Part shown: positions 15,848 through 24,695 of the stretch, one piece after another
Position numbering within the stretch: position 1 is the stretch's first letter
How the letters are laid out: the number at the start of each line of letters is the position of its first letter
Assembly: GCA_001513105.1 (NCBI GenBank)
Contig: LFSH01000075.1
Span: forward strand, 1 to 33,662
Length of the DNA: 33,662 bases
Reading direction: 5' to 3'
Origin: Clostridiales bacterium DTU070
GTDB lineage: Bacteria; Bacillota; Clostridia; DSM-8532
Position numbers and translations under genes: made by a program
The notes under the pieces: model-generated
What the model saw: the letters and a program-made list of their open reading frames with translations, nothing else
What the model was told of the DNA's origin: nothing
The model's database searches: none

Positions 15848-18800
15848 ATGGTATTTCGCAACAGCATGCTTGGTTTATTGCGTACGAAAGGGAAAACCGT
15901 ATTATTTACTCTGCTGATATTTGCTCTTACGCTGTCACTGTGCCTTGGCATCAATGCCTGGGTTTCAATAGAGGGTTTTCTTGAAAACCTGGATGAAAAT
16001 TATACCACTATCGGGCTGATAGAATACATTGGAGCTGATTACCCTGACGATACTGTCTATGACCTGTCCATGACTGATGCGCTGAAGGATTTTGATTTTT
16101 CCGCAGTCACCGGCTTTGAAGGCAATGTTCTTTGGGACGGTTCCTCCCGCACCGTTGGTTATATTGACGGTTTTACCCGGACCGATTCGTATGTACCGAA
16201 CAACGGAGCGTCCATCCTTGTTGTGGGCAGTGTTACGCCTACCGATGAAGGGTATTACAGCGCCATAGTACATGAAGTTCTTTATTCCAATGTGGCCCGG
16301 GAGAATACGAGGATTATTATAAATGCAGGTGACACCGAACTCCAATACGGGCGCTATTATCTTGTCTATGGCAGCCTGTACCGCACAAGGTCCAATTTTC
16401 TGCATTTCAGTTTTGATGAATATTCAAATCCTATCGCTGAAGAAAAAGGCATAGAGTTTCCCTTTCTCCTGGACATTACAACCGGAAGCGAAAGCGGGCC
16501 GCGGTATAAAATACCTGAAGATTGTCCGCTGTACGAGGCTGCCGATACGTGGAAGGTCATAAACAACAGTGTACTGATATGCGCCACCGTCAATATCATG
16601 GCCTTGTTCCCATTCCAGCAGCAGGAGATGTATATTGTAGAAGGCAGGGTGTTTTCGGAAGACGAATACAGAAACAGAAGCAAAGTATGCATTATAAGCG
16701 AGACCGCTGCAAAACGCCTGGGTATCGGAACGGGTGATTCAATACAGCTGTCCGCTGCTGTATCTGATTATCCGGGTATAGAAAACAGTTTCTGGGTTGA
16801 AGACGGTTTTCAGTACAGTGATACATTTACCGTTGTTGGAATAACAAACAGTACGCCTGACAAGGATTACTATGTTTTTGTGCCGAAGTCGGCCGGTATA
16901 CCTGTATCGCCTTACTATATCGGGTATACGGTGGGACAGGCTGTTGTTAAAAACAGCGAAGCGGCTGCATTTTACGAATATATGGCACCGCTGATGACGG
17001 GAAGGCTTAACCTTACCATGTATGACCAGGGCTATTCTTCTGTCGCCGAGCCCTTTGGAATAATTCTGAGAGTGATAAAGATTGTGACCGTTGTCTGCGG
17101 CGTAATGGAAACAGCAATGCTTGTGCTTTTCGGTTTCCTGTTCGTATACCGCCAGAGGGAAACGTCCGAGATTATGCTGCTTCTTGGTTCGGGCAGGAGG
17201 AGGGTATGCGCATATTTTCTGTACGGTTCAGGGCTGATTTCATTGATAGCCTCTGCCCTGGGTGCTGCTTCAGGATATTATTTCCACGGACGGGTTGTCA
17301 GGTTTATATCCGATATTGCAAAAGGTTATACGACCGTTGACAGGCGGTTCAGCGACGGAAACCTTTCGGTTGTCAAATCCATGGAAATTAACCTGAGTGT
17401 TGACCCTAAACTGTTTATTTACGCAGGAACAGTGATTTGTCTGCTGGCAATACTGTTTTGCCTGATTTTTACCGTCATGACCTTTATCCGCAATAAATCG
17501 GGTATGAGGAAGATATCTGGACCCAGGAAGGCGGGCAGAACATCGAGACTTTCCGGGGGAAGCGTGAAATACGCAATGCTTTCCATTTTGAGAGGCGGGA
17601 CACGCAGCACAGTTATACCTGTTGTTGCAGCGGCGGTTGTCTTTTTCCTCGGCCAGATGGCGAATACGTCGGAAAATTACCGAAAACAGCTTTCTGATAT
17701 TTATGAGAATACAAAAATAAGCGGTTATTTCACCGACATTAACGGGAAAAAGGTAGGAAACCTGCTGATTGAAGCCGTCAATATAAATAATCTTTATCAT
17801 TCCGGCTACATAACAGATCTGACAGTTTCCCTCGATATAAAATACTACTACCTTGGTATAAGCGAGTATGCAGACGGCACCGTGCAGGAGCTTGCTCCGT
17901 TGTTCGTCCCTGAAGGCTTTGCGGCTGAAACGCTGAAAAACTACATACAACGCGGTCCCTCCCTTGTAGGCACGAATGACATAAGGTCGGCACCCGAGTT
18001 CTTTTATGCCGAAAACATTATCATGGAGTTTGTTGAAGGTTTTGATGAGTCTTTTCTTGAAACGGCGCAGGAAGACGCATACTATTGCATGGTACCTGTA
18101 TCACTTATGAAGGAGAAAGGTATAGCCCTTGGTGATACAATCCGGATTGCAACAGATCGCGAAGTTTACAGTGAGGAATATGATGCCAGGATATTTTACG
18201 AGGTGGATCTTAAGGTTATCGGATGCTTTGAAAAACAAGGTACCCAGGACCTTATATACGTCCCGTTGAGTATTATGTTTCCAACCGAACATATATGGGG
18301 AAATAAAGACGGGCTTAAAGGGCCTCCTTCCGAGACTTTCGATACAGGTTATACAGTAACTGAGGAGCAAAAAAGATACCTTCCCCGGTTCACGTTTAAA
18401 AGCGCAGGGTTTAAACTTGTTGATACAACGAAACTTAACGAGTTCAAGGACTACCTTGAAGAGATGGGATATTCGCAGGTGAACAGGATAGGCAAAATAC
18501 GCGAATTCGTCGTGCTCCGGGACCAAAGGTTCAACAATATTGTCAACAATATTAATCAGCAGATGAGATATATAGATGTATTGTACCCATGCCTGTATGC
18601 ACTGATAGGAATTATAGCCGTTATTATCTCCTATCTTATGACCGTTAGCAGGAAAATGGAGTTTGCAATAATGAGAGGCCTTGGTGGTACGAAAATACAT
18701 ACGTTTTTCAGCTTTTTCACCGAGCAGGTTATTCTGTGCACTGCGGGCTGCGCCTTTGGACTGGCTATATGGAGACTTTTAATAGGAACATTAATTCCAA

Positions 18801-18913
18801 TGCATCAGTTACTGGTGCTTGGATTTCTGATATGCTACTATACAGGCAGTGCAATATCCATTACGGTAATGAACGGCAGAGTTGTGTCCGAAATATTGTC
18901 TGATAAGGATTGA
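15848..18913 (+). CDS. large FtsX-family ABC transporter permease (two modules)
   Basis: The 1021-residue protein starts at ATG 15848 with a weak GGGTGACGAT SD. It appears to be two FtsX-like modules in tandem. Module 1 has TM1 (about 17-39), a large extracellular domain, and three helices at about 412-440, 458-480 and 528-552. Module 2 has a helix (about 595-612), a second extracellular domain, and three C-terminal helices (about 912-990). RETSEIMLLLGSGRR and RKMEFAIMRGLGGTK are the matching cytoplasmic coupling motifs of the two modules. The next gene, seven bases on, is its ATPase. Eight-helix permeases of this kind serve peptide-antibiotic sensing and resistance or lipoprotein handling in Firmicutes. 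Here no sensor kinase is adjacent, so the role is open. Confidence 0.85.
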   Translation: MVFRNSMLGLLRTKGKTVLFTLLIFALTLSLCLGINAWVSIEGFLENLDENYTTIGLIEYIGADYPDDTVYDLSMTDALKDFDFSAVTGFEGNVLWDGSSRTVGYIDGFTRTDSYVPNNGASILVVGSVTPTDEGYYSAIVHEVLYSNVARENTRIIINAGDTELQYGRYYLVYGSLYRTRSNFLHFSFDEYSNPIAEEKGIEFPFLLDITTGSESGPRYKIPEDCPLYEAADTWKVINNSVLICATVNIMALFPFQQQEMYIVEGRVFSEDEYRNRSKVCIISETAAKRLGIGTGDSIQLSAAVSDYPGIENSFWVEDGFQYSDTFTVVGITNSTPDKDYYVFVPKSAGIPVSPYYIGYTVGQAVVKNSEAAAFYEYMAPLMTGRLNLTMYDQGYSSVAEPFGIILRVIKIVTVVCGVMETAMLVLFGFLFVYRQRETSEIMLLLGSGRRRVCAYFLYGSGLISLIASALGAASGYYFHGRVVRFISDIAKGYTTVDRRFSDGNLSVVKSMEINLSVDPKLFIYAGTVICLLAILFCLIFTVMTFIRNKSGMRKISGPRKAGRTSRLSGGSVKYAMLSILRGGTRSTVIPVVAAAVVFFLGQMANTSENYRKQLSDIYENTKISGYFTDINGKKVGNLLIEAVNINNLYHSGYITDLTVSLDIKYYYLGISEYADGTVQELAPLFVPEGFAAETLKNYIQRGPSLVGTNDIRSAPEFFYAENIIMEFVEGFDESFLETAQEDAYYCMVPVSLMKEKGIALGDTIRIATDREVYSEEYDARIFYEVDLKVIGCFEKQGTQDLIYVPLSIMFPTEHIWGNKDGLKGPPSETFDTGYTVTEEQKRYLPRFTFKSAGFKLVDTTKLNEFKDYLEEMGYSQVNRIGKIREFVVLRDQRFNNIVNNINQQMRYIDVLYPCLYALIGIIAVIISYLMTVSRKMEFAIMRGLGGTKIHTFFSFFTEQVILCTAGCAFGLAIWRLLIGTLIPMHQLLVLGFLICYYTGSAISITVMNGRVVSEILSDKD

Positions 18914-18919
18914 TACAGG

Positions 18920-19588
18920 ATGAGTATTTTAGAGTTGAAGAATGTTTGTTACAGCTACAGCGGCAAGCATCAGAATGTCCAGGTTTTAAAAAACATCAGC
19001 TGCTGTTTTGAAAAGGGAAAGGTATACGCCATTGTGGGGAAATCGGGCAGCGGCAAAAGTACCATGCTTTCGCTTATGGCAGGGCTGGACATCCCCACCT
19101 CGGGCCAGGTTCTTTATGAAGGCACGCCCACCTCAAAGATGGATCTGGACAGGTACAGAAGGGAGTGTGCCGCAGTTATATATCAGAGCTTCAGGCTGTT
19201 TCCCCTGCTTACAATCTCCGAAAATATTACATATCCGATGGAACTGCGCGGTTTCAGGGGAGAACAGGCCCGCGAAAAAGCAAGGGAACTGGTTCGTAAA
19301 GTGGCTCTGCCCGAGTCGGTTCTTGATCGTTTCCCGAATATGCTTTCAGGCGGCGAACAGCAGCGTGTTGCAATTGCGCGCGCACTATCCATGGACTCAA
19401 AGCTGATACTTGCCGATGAACCTACCGGTAACCTGGATGAAGAAAACAGCAAGAACATTATCGATATTCTTATAAACCTTGCACGGCAGGACAATTACTG
19501 TGTCATCATAGTCACCCATGACCTCAGCGTGATACCGAGGATGGATGTGGTTTTCCGGTTAAGCGGAGGCGAGCTGAAGCCGGTATGA
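18920..19588 (+). CDS. ABC transporter ATP-binding protein (LolD/SalX type)
   Basis: The 222-residue ATPase starts at ATG 18920, seven bases after the permease stop, so the two are an operon. It has Walker [11 protein letters not shown]-loop [11 protein letters not shown], signature [15 protein letters not shown], Walker [12 protein letters not shown] and switch histidine VTHD. These features place it with the MacB/LolD ATPases that power FtsX-type permeases. No adaptor gene is present, unlike the set at 3164-5909. A promoter for the next gene begins about 65 bases after its stop. Confidence 0.93.
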   Translation: MSILELKNVCYSYSGKHQNVQVLKNISCCFEKGKVYAIVGKSGSGKSTMLSLMAGLDIPTSGQVLYEGTPTSKMDLDRYRRECAAVIYQSFRLFPLLTISENITYPMELRGFRGEQAREKARELVRKVALPESVLDRFPNMLSGGEQQRVAIARALSMDSKLILADEPTGNLDEENSKNIIDILINLARQDNYCVIIVTHDLSVIPRMDVVFRLSGGELKPV

Positions 19589-19654
19589 AGAGAGAATTAA
19601 GTTCTTTTCATTGCACGATATCTTTGCTGCCGGCCCGGAACTGCAAAATTGCTA

Positions 19655-19683
19655 TTGTACGGTTATGAGTTTTATGTTATAGT
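19655..19683 (+). promoter_or_regulatory. candidate promoter of the Ldh2/malic enzyme operon
   Basis: TTGTAC (19655-19660) and TATAGT (19678-19683) with 17-base spacing. Transcription would start near 19690, upstream of the hairpin at 19719-19766. Confidence 0.45.
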
Positions 19684-19718
19684 TAAACTGTAAATAAATA
19701 GTTGTTGGCGGAGAAAGG

Positions 19719-19766
19719 GAGTCACTTAATCTGATGCTTTGCATCTGATTTTGTGACTCTTTTTTA
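19719..19766 (+). terminator. strong terminator hairpin, possibly a leader attenuator for the dehydrogenase gene
   Basis: GAGTCAC (19719-19725) pairs with GTGACTC (19753-19759). An inner stem (AATC-GATGC with GCATC-GATT) extends it, and seven Ts follow. It ends 40 bases before the next start codon. It may simply terminate the ABC operon, but a candidate promoter lies before it, which would place it in the leader of the Ldh2 gene. Confidence 0.85.
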
Positions 19767-19805
19767 TAGTTACAGAACAGAATAAACATAGAGGTGGTGT
19801 TTTAA

Positions 19806-20912
19806 ATGTCTGATAAAACAGTATGGGTTGACTGTGATACCCTGGAAAGGTTTATGGTGGATGTATTTAAAGGTGTCGGAGTTCCTGAAGAGGATGCGAA
19901 AATATGTGCAGAAGTTCTGATTGAATCCGATAAAAGGGGAATTGATTCACATGGAATAAACCGCTTGAAACCAATTTATTACGACAGGATTAAAGCCGGT
20001 ATACAGAACCCGGTAACAAATTTTGAAGTTGTCAGGGAAGGTCCTACAACCGCCGTGGTTGACGGGCATAACGGCATGGGCCATGTAATAGGCAAAAAGG
20101 CCATGGACATGGCAATTGAAAAGGCAAGAAAATACGGCATGGGAATGGTAGCGGTAAGAAACTCCACCCATTACGGAATTGCAGGTTATTATGCAACAAT
20201 GGCTACACAGCAGGGAATGATCGGAATAACGGGAACAAATGCAAGGCCTTCCATTGCCCCGACTTTCGGTGTTGAAAACATGCTCGGAACAAATCCGCTT
20301 ACATTCGGTATACCAACCGATGAAGAGTTCCCCTTTGTTCTTGACTGTGCAACATCAATCACACAGCGCGGGAAGATTGAGGTGTACGCCAAGATTGGAA
20401 AGCCCCTTCCTGAGGGATGGGTAATTGATGAAAACGGAAACACAATGACCGATCCGAATGAAACCCTTGAGGCTCTTGTAAAAGGAAAGGCCGCTTTAAC
20501 CCCGCTGGGCGGAATTGGGGAAGATACCGCGGGATACAAGGGTTATGGCTATGCAACGGTGGTGGAAATTCTGTCTGCCGCCCTTCAGAGCGGAAGCTAT
20601 CTTAAAATGTTGACCGGGATTGAAAACGGAAAGAAGGTTCCGTACCGTCTTGGCCATTTCTTTATAGCAATAGATGTTTCTGCGTTCGTGGAACTTGATG
20701 AATTCAAAAAGACAGCAGGAGATATACTGAGAGAGCTCAGAACTTCCAAAAAGGCACCAGACCACGACAGGATATACACCGCGGGTGAAAAGGAATATCT
20801 TGCATGGCTTGAAAGAAAGGAGAAAGGCGTTCCGCTGAATGAGGAACTCCAGAAAGATATAAAGACTTTAATACAGGAACTTGACCTGAAGGGGTACAAT
20901 TTCCCGTTTTGA
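19806..20912 (+). CDS. Ldh2 family malate/L-lactate dehydrogenase
   Basis: The 368-residue protein starts at ATG 19806 with AGAGGTGGTG (19790-19799). It belongs to the type-2 malate/lactate dehydrogenase family of NAD(P)-dependent 2-hydroxyacid oxidoreductases, a fold distinct from classical LDH/MDH. Visible signatures are SDKRGIDSHGINRL, VRNSTHYGIAGYYA with the catalytic His, and the nucleotide-binding stretch MLGTNPLTFGIPT. The malic enzyme gene follows after 32 bases, so a malate shunt (oxaloacetate to malate to pyruvate, moving electrons from NADH to NADPH) is the likeliest role. Substrate specificity within the family (malate, lactate, ureidoglycolate) cannot be decided from sequence. 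Confidence 0.92.
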   Translation: MSDKTVWVDCDTLERFMVDVFKGVGVPEEDAKICAEVLIESDKRGIDSHGINRLKPIYYDRIKAGIQNPVTNFEVVREGPTTAVVDGHNGMGHVIGKKAMDMAIEKARKYGMGMVAVRNSTHYGIAGYYATMATQQGMIGITGTNARPSIAPTFGVENMLGTNPLTFGIPTDEEFPFVLDCATSITQRGKIEVYAKIGKPLPEGWVIDENGNTMTDPNETLEALVKGKAALTPLGGIGEDTAGYKGYGYATVVEILSAALQSGSYLKMLTGIENGKKVPYRLGHFFIAIDVSAFVELDEFKKTAGDILRELRTSKKAPDHDRIYTAGEKEYLAWLERKEKGVPLNEELQKDIKTLIQELDLKGYNFPF

Positions 20913-20944
20913 TGCAAACTTAAACTGTCAGGGGGATAAAACAT

Positions 20945-22117
20945 ATGTCTGTACAGCAGGAAGCTCTTGAACTCCATAGAAGACTGAAAGGAAAAATAGA
21001 GGTTGTATGCAGGGTGGAAGTAAAGGACCGAAAGTCTCTCTCCTTGGCTTACACACCGGGCGTAGCCCAGCCGTGCCTTGAGATACAGAAGGACATTAAT
21101 CTGTCATATGAGCTTACAAGAAGATGGAATACAGTGGCAGTAATTACCGACGGTACCGCTGTTTTAGGCCTGGGGGATATCGGACCCGAGGCCGGAATGC
21201 CGGTTATGGAAGGAAAATGTGTTCTGTTTAAAACCTTTGCCGACGTGGATGCCTTTCCTCTGTGTATCCGTTCAAAGGACGTCGACGAAATTGTCAACAC
21301 GGTAAAATTAATAGCAGGCAGCTTCGGAGGGATAAACCTTGAAGATATTTCGGCACCGCGCTGCTTCGAGATTGAACGAAGGCTGAAGCAGGAATGCGAT
21401 ATTCCTGTTTTCCATGATGACCAGCATGGAACGGCGGTAGTGGTCCTCGCAGCCATGATAAACGCGTTGAAAATAGTTAAAAAGGACGCAGGCGACATAA
21501 AAATTGTAATAAACGGTGCAGGCGCTGCCGGTGTTGCCATAACCCGGCTGCTGGTGAGCAACGGTTTCAGGAGGATAATCCTTTGCGACCGCGCAGGAGC
21601 ACTGTATGAAGGCTTTGAAGGCCTTGACCCCGAAAGGGAATCAGTAGCCCGGATTACGAACAGGGAAAAGAGGAAAGGAACCCTTAAGGATGTTATTGCG
21701 GGTGCAGACGTGTTTATCGGGGTGTCGGGTCCGTATGCGGTAACCGGCGATATGGTAAGGAGCATGGCCAGGGACCCGATAGTCTTTGCAATGGCAAACC
21801 CTGTTCCTGAAATCATGCCTGATGAAGCATTGGGAGCCGGTGCAAAGGTAGTCGGTACAGGACGTTCCGATTACCCGAACCAGATAAATAATGTCCTGGC
21901 CTTTCCCGGGATATTCAGAGGTGCTTTGGACGTCCGGGCAAGGGATATCAACGATCAGATGAAGATTGCAGCGGCGGAGGCAATTGCTTCGCTGATATCC
22001 GAAGAGGAACTGGGCCCTGAATATATAATTCCGGCTGCTTTTGATCCCAGGGTAGGGGAAGCGGTAGCCCGGGCAGTTGCAAAAGCAGCAAGGGAATCAG
22101 GCACAGCCAGGATATAA
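20945..22117 (+). CDS. NAD(P)-dependent malic enzyme
   Basis: The 390-residue bacterial short-form malic enzyme starts at ATG 20945 with GGGGG (20932-20936). It catalyses oxidative decarboxylation of malate to pyruvate and CO2. The N-terminal domain has the catalytic tyrosine in SLAYTPGVAQPC, the metal/substrate segment VITDGTAVLGLGDIGP, EGKCVLFKTFADVDAFP, and DDQHGTA. The C-terminal Rossmann domain has INGAGAAGVAITRLL. Cofactor preference is not evident. Together with the upstream dehydrogenase it suggests the malate shunt known from cellulolytic Clostridia. A terminator follows 15 bases after the stop. Confidence 0.95.
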   Translation: MSVQQEALELHRRLKGKIEVVCRVEVKDRKSLSLAYTPGVAQPCLEIQKDINLSYELTRRWNTVAVITDGTAVLGLGDIGPEAGMPVMEGKCVLFKTFADVDAFPLCIRSKDVDEIVNTVKLIAGSFGGINLEDISAPRCFEIERRLKQECDIPVFHDDQHGTAVVVLAAMINALKIVKKDAGDIKIVINGAGAAGVAITRLLVSNGFRRIILCDRAGALYEGFEGLDPERESVARITNREKRKGTLKDVIAGADVFIGVSGPYAVTGDMVRSMARDPIVFAMANPVPEIMPDEALGAGAKVVGTGRSDYPNQINNVLAFPGIFRGALDVRARDINDQMKIAAAEAIASLISEEELGPEYIIPAAFDPRVGEAVARAVAKAARESGTARI

Positions 22118-22131
22118 AGAGGTTTATGTAT

Positions 22132-22173
22132 CAGAAAAAGGGATTGCTTGCGCAGTTCCTTTTTCTGTTTTAT
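22132..22173 (+). terminator. terminator between malic enzyme and glycerol kinase genes
   Basis: CAGAAAAAGG (22132-22141) pairs perfectly with CCTTTTTCTG (22158-22167), followed by TTTTATT. Only about 40 bases separate it from the glycerol kinase start, and I see no convincing promoter there. Confidence 0.8.
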
Positions 22174-22213
22174 TATCAGATTGGATGCAGAATGAAGAAA
22201 GTGAGGTAATAGC

Positions 22214-23707
22214 GTGGAAAAGTATGTAATAACCCTGGATCAGGGCACAACCAGTTCCCGGGCGATAGTATTCGACAGGTACGGTAATATAAAGGGCTCG
22301 GCTAAAAAGGAACACAGGCAGATCTATCCCAACCCCGGCTGGGTTGAGCATGATCCCGGCGAAATCCTCGCAAACCAGGTTGAGGTATTGCGCGGTGCAA
22401 TTGAAAACGCCGGAATTTCCGCGGATGATATTCTTGCCTTAGGCATAACAAACCAGCGGGAGACCATAGTTCTATGGGACAGGAATACAGGCAGGCCGGT
22501 ATACAACGCGATAGTCTGGCAGTGCAGAAGAACGGCGGACATATGCGACAGGCTGATGAAAGAAGGCGCTGCGGATGAAATCCACCGGAAAACGGGATTA
22601 ATAATAGATGCATATTTTTCGGGCTCCAAAATAAAGTGGATCCTTGACAAATTCCCGGATATCAGGAAGGAAGCCGAAAAAGGCAACATTTGCGCCGGTA
22701 CGATAGACACCTGGCTTATATGGAATTTAACAGGCCGCAGGGTTTTTGCGACAGACTATTCGAACGCATCAAGAACAATGCTGTTCAATATTCTCGAGCT
22801 TAAATGGGATGAGGATATACTGAAGATGTTCGGCATCCCTGTATCAATGCTGCCCGAGGTCAGGCCGTCGGCTTCGTTGTTCGGGCTTGTTGAGAAGAGC
22901 ATTCTTGGCAGGGAAATTCCGATTGCATCGGTCATGGGCGACCAGCAGGCATCCCTTTTCGGTCAGACCTGCTTTGAACCCGGCATGGCAAAAAATACAT
23001 ACGGCACGGGATGTTTTCTATTAGCAAATACCGGAAACAAGGCCGTTTTTTCCAGGAACAAACTGTTAACAACCATTGCCTGGGGCATAGGAGACAGGGT
23101 TGACTATGCAATAGAAGGCAGCGTGTTTATAGCCGGCTCGGCCATCCAGTGGCTCAGGGACGGCCTGAAAATAATAACCACATCAAGGCAGTGCGACGAG
23201 TTCGCCGAATCAGTTGAGGATACAAAAGGCGTATACTTTGTTCCCGCCTTTACCGGCCTGGGAACGCCTTACTGGGACATGTACGCAAGGGGAGCCATAT
23301 TCGGTCTGACAAGCGGGGTTACCCGGGAACATATAGCCAGGGCTACGCTTGAAGCCATAGCTTACCAGGTAAAGGACCTGGTTGAATGCATGAAAGAGGA
23401 TGCCGATTGTAATTTACGCCTGATCAAGGTTGACGGCGGCGCAAGCGTAAGTGATATTATGATGCAGTTCCAGGCCGATATTCTGCGTATCAACGTGGTG
23501 CGTCCGAAGGTGGTGGAAACCACCGCACTTGGCGCAGCTTTCATGGCGGGGCTTCACACAGGCATGTGGTCATCCCTTGAAGATATATCAAAAACATGGG
23601 CGGTTGACCGCATTTTTGAGCCCGGAATGGATGAACAGCAAAGCAGGAAACTGTATGCAGGCTGGAAAAAGGCTGTTGAACGTACCCTCAGATGGATTGA
23701 TGACTAA
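22214..23707 (+). CDS. glpK: glycerol kinase
   Basis: The 497-residue enzyme starts at GTG 22214 with GTGAGGT (22200-22206). It phosphorylates glycerol to glycerol-3-phosphate using ATP. FGGY-family features are visible: LDQGTTSSRAIVFD at the N-terminus, the substrate-binding NQRETIVLWDRNTGRPVYNAIVWQ region, SNASRTMLFNI, the GDQQASLFGQ motif, NTYGTGCF, and the second signature with GLGTPYWDMYARGAIFGLT. Length is normal for GlpK. It stands alone: no glpF or glpD adjoins it. Expression could depend on readthrough of the terminator at 22132-22173, reminiscent of GlpP antitermination in Bacillus, although no such protein is encoded here. Confidence 0.97.
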   Translation: MEKYVITLDQGTTSSRAIVFDRYGNIKGSAKKEHRQIYPNPGWVEHDPGEILANQVEVLRGAIENAGISADDILALGITNQRETIVLWDRNTGRPVYNAIVWQCRRTADICDRLMKEGAADEIHRKTGLIIDAYFSGSKIKWILDKFPDIRKEAEKGNICAGTIDTWLIWNLTGRRVFATDYSNASRTMLFNILELKWDEDILKMFGIPVSMLPEVRPSASLFGLVEKSILGREIPIASVMGDQQASLFGQTCFEPGMAKNTYGTGCFLLANTGNKAVFSRNKLLTTIAWGIGDRVDYAIEGSVFIAGSAIQWLRDGLKIITTSRQCDEFAESVEDTKGVYFVPAFTGLGTPYWDMYARGAIFGLTSGVTREHIARATLEAIAYQVKDLVECMKEDADCNLRLIKVDGGASVSDIMMQFQADILRINVVRPKVVETTALGAAFMAGLHTGMWSSLEDISKTWAVDRIFEPGMDEQQSRKLYAGWKKAVERTLRWIDD

Positions 23708-23726
23708 TTCCTGAAATGCTGTATTG

Positions 23727-24695
23727 TTACCCGGTGGCAGAGGCGGTGAACTGGTTGTATTTGCCGCATCTGTCACCGAAATAGCCTACGGGCTGCTGGT
23801 TCTCAAGAACCGAAACAACCTCGCACTGGTTTGAACATCCGCTGCAGACAAAACTTTTGGATTTGAAACTTGACTCTGAAACAGAAAAGCCTTTAAAGCG
23901 GGTTCCGGCCCTCTCCCTGTTCACTTTTTCCCTTGCCAGTATTGCAGCGCCCAGAGCCCCCATTACATCATAATGCTCGGGTATTATTACAGGCATATTC
24001 AAAGCCTTTTCAAAGGCCCGGTGAATTCCGCTGTTCGCTGCAACTCCTCCCTGGAATATCACCTTCGGCAGAATTTCCTTTCCCTTTGCCACGTTGCTCA
24101 GGTAGTTTCTCACCAGTGCATCGCATAAACCTGCAATAATATCACAGGTATTATATCCAAGCTGCTGTTTATGGATCATGTCCGATTCGGCGAAAACTGC
24201 GCAGCGCCCTGCAATCCGCACAGGAACTGCTGCCTTCAGCGCATGGTCCCCGAACTCTTCAATCGGAATGCCGAGGCGTTCGGCCTGGCGGTCAAGGAAA
24301 GAGCCCGTGCCGGCCGCGCATACCGTGTTCATTGCAAAATCGGTTACCACACCATCCCTGATAATTATTATTTTCGAGTCCTGGCCGCCTATTTCAAGGA
24401 CGGTTCTGACATCCTTTTCGGTTTGAATTGCTGCAACGGCATGGGCCGTTATTTCATTTTTAACAATGTCGGCTCCAATCTGGATTGAAGCTATCATTCT
24501 GCCGCTGCCCGTCGTTCCGGCCGAATATATTTGCTTTGAATCATACTTTTTCCGGATCTCCGAAAGGACCAGTTGTACTGCTTCCATGGGCTTTCCCCTG
24601 GTTCTGACGTACAGTTTCTCCACTACATTATTGTTATTGTCCAGCAGGACAAGGTTTGTGCTTACAGAACCCACATCAATTCCAAGCGAATACAT
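23727..24695 (-). CDS. BadF/HgdC-type 2-hydroxyacyl-CoA dehydratase activator ATPase with C-terminal Cys motif
   Basis: The 322-residue protein starts at ATG 24695 (minus), nine bases after AAAGGAGA (24703-24710); an earlier in-frame start overlaps that SD. It is an ASKHA-fold ATPase: phosphate-1 GIDVGSVSTN, EIGGQDSK, and CAAGTGSFLD. C126 and C165 match the two Cys that hold the bridging 4Fe-4S cluster in HgdC dimers. The core ends near 260. A 60-residue tail adds C284-x2-C287-x3-C291 and C310, as in the large activase-related fusion proteins. The activator class injects one electron into dehydratases at ATP cost. No dehydratase-substrate genes are near, so the target is unknown. Last gene of a three-gene overlapping operon. 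Confidence 0.88.
   Translation of the reverse strand: MYSLGIDVGSVSTNLVLLDNNNNVVEKLYVRTRGKPMEAVQLVLSEIRKKYDSKQIYSAGTTGSGRMIASIQIGADIVKNEITAHAVAAIQTEKDVRTVLEIGGQDSKIIIIRDGVVTDFAMNTVCAAGTGSFLDRQAERLGIPIEEFGDHALKAAVPVRIAGRCAVFAESDMIHKQQLGYNTCDIIAGLCDALVRNYLSNVAKGKEILPKVIFQGGVAANSGIHRAFEKALNMPVIIPEHYDVMGALGAAILAREKVNRERAGTRFKGFSVSESSFKSKSFVCSGCSNQCEVVSVLENQQPVGYFGDRCGKYNQFTASATG

Noticed and set aside
17270-17950. 226-residue minus-strand ORF inside the large permease gene
   Set aside because: Shadow of a coherent 1021-residue permease; Cys/Tyr/His-rich composition and no SD.
21049-21816. 255-residue minus-strand ORF inside the malic enzyme gene
   Set aside because: Ser/Thr/Ile-rich antisense shadow of a strongly conserved enzyme.
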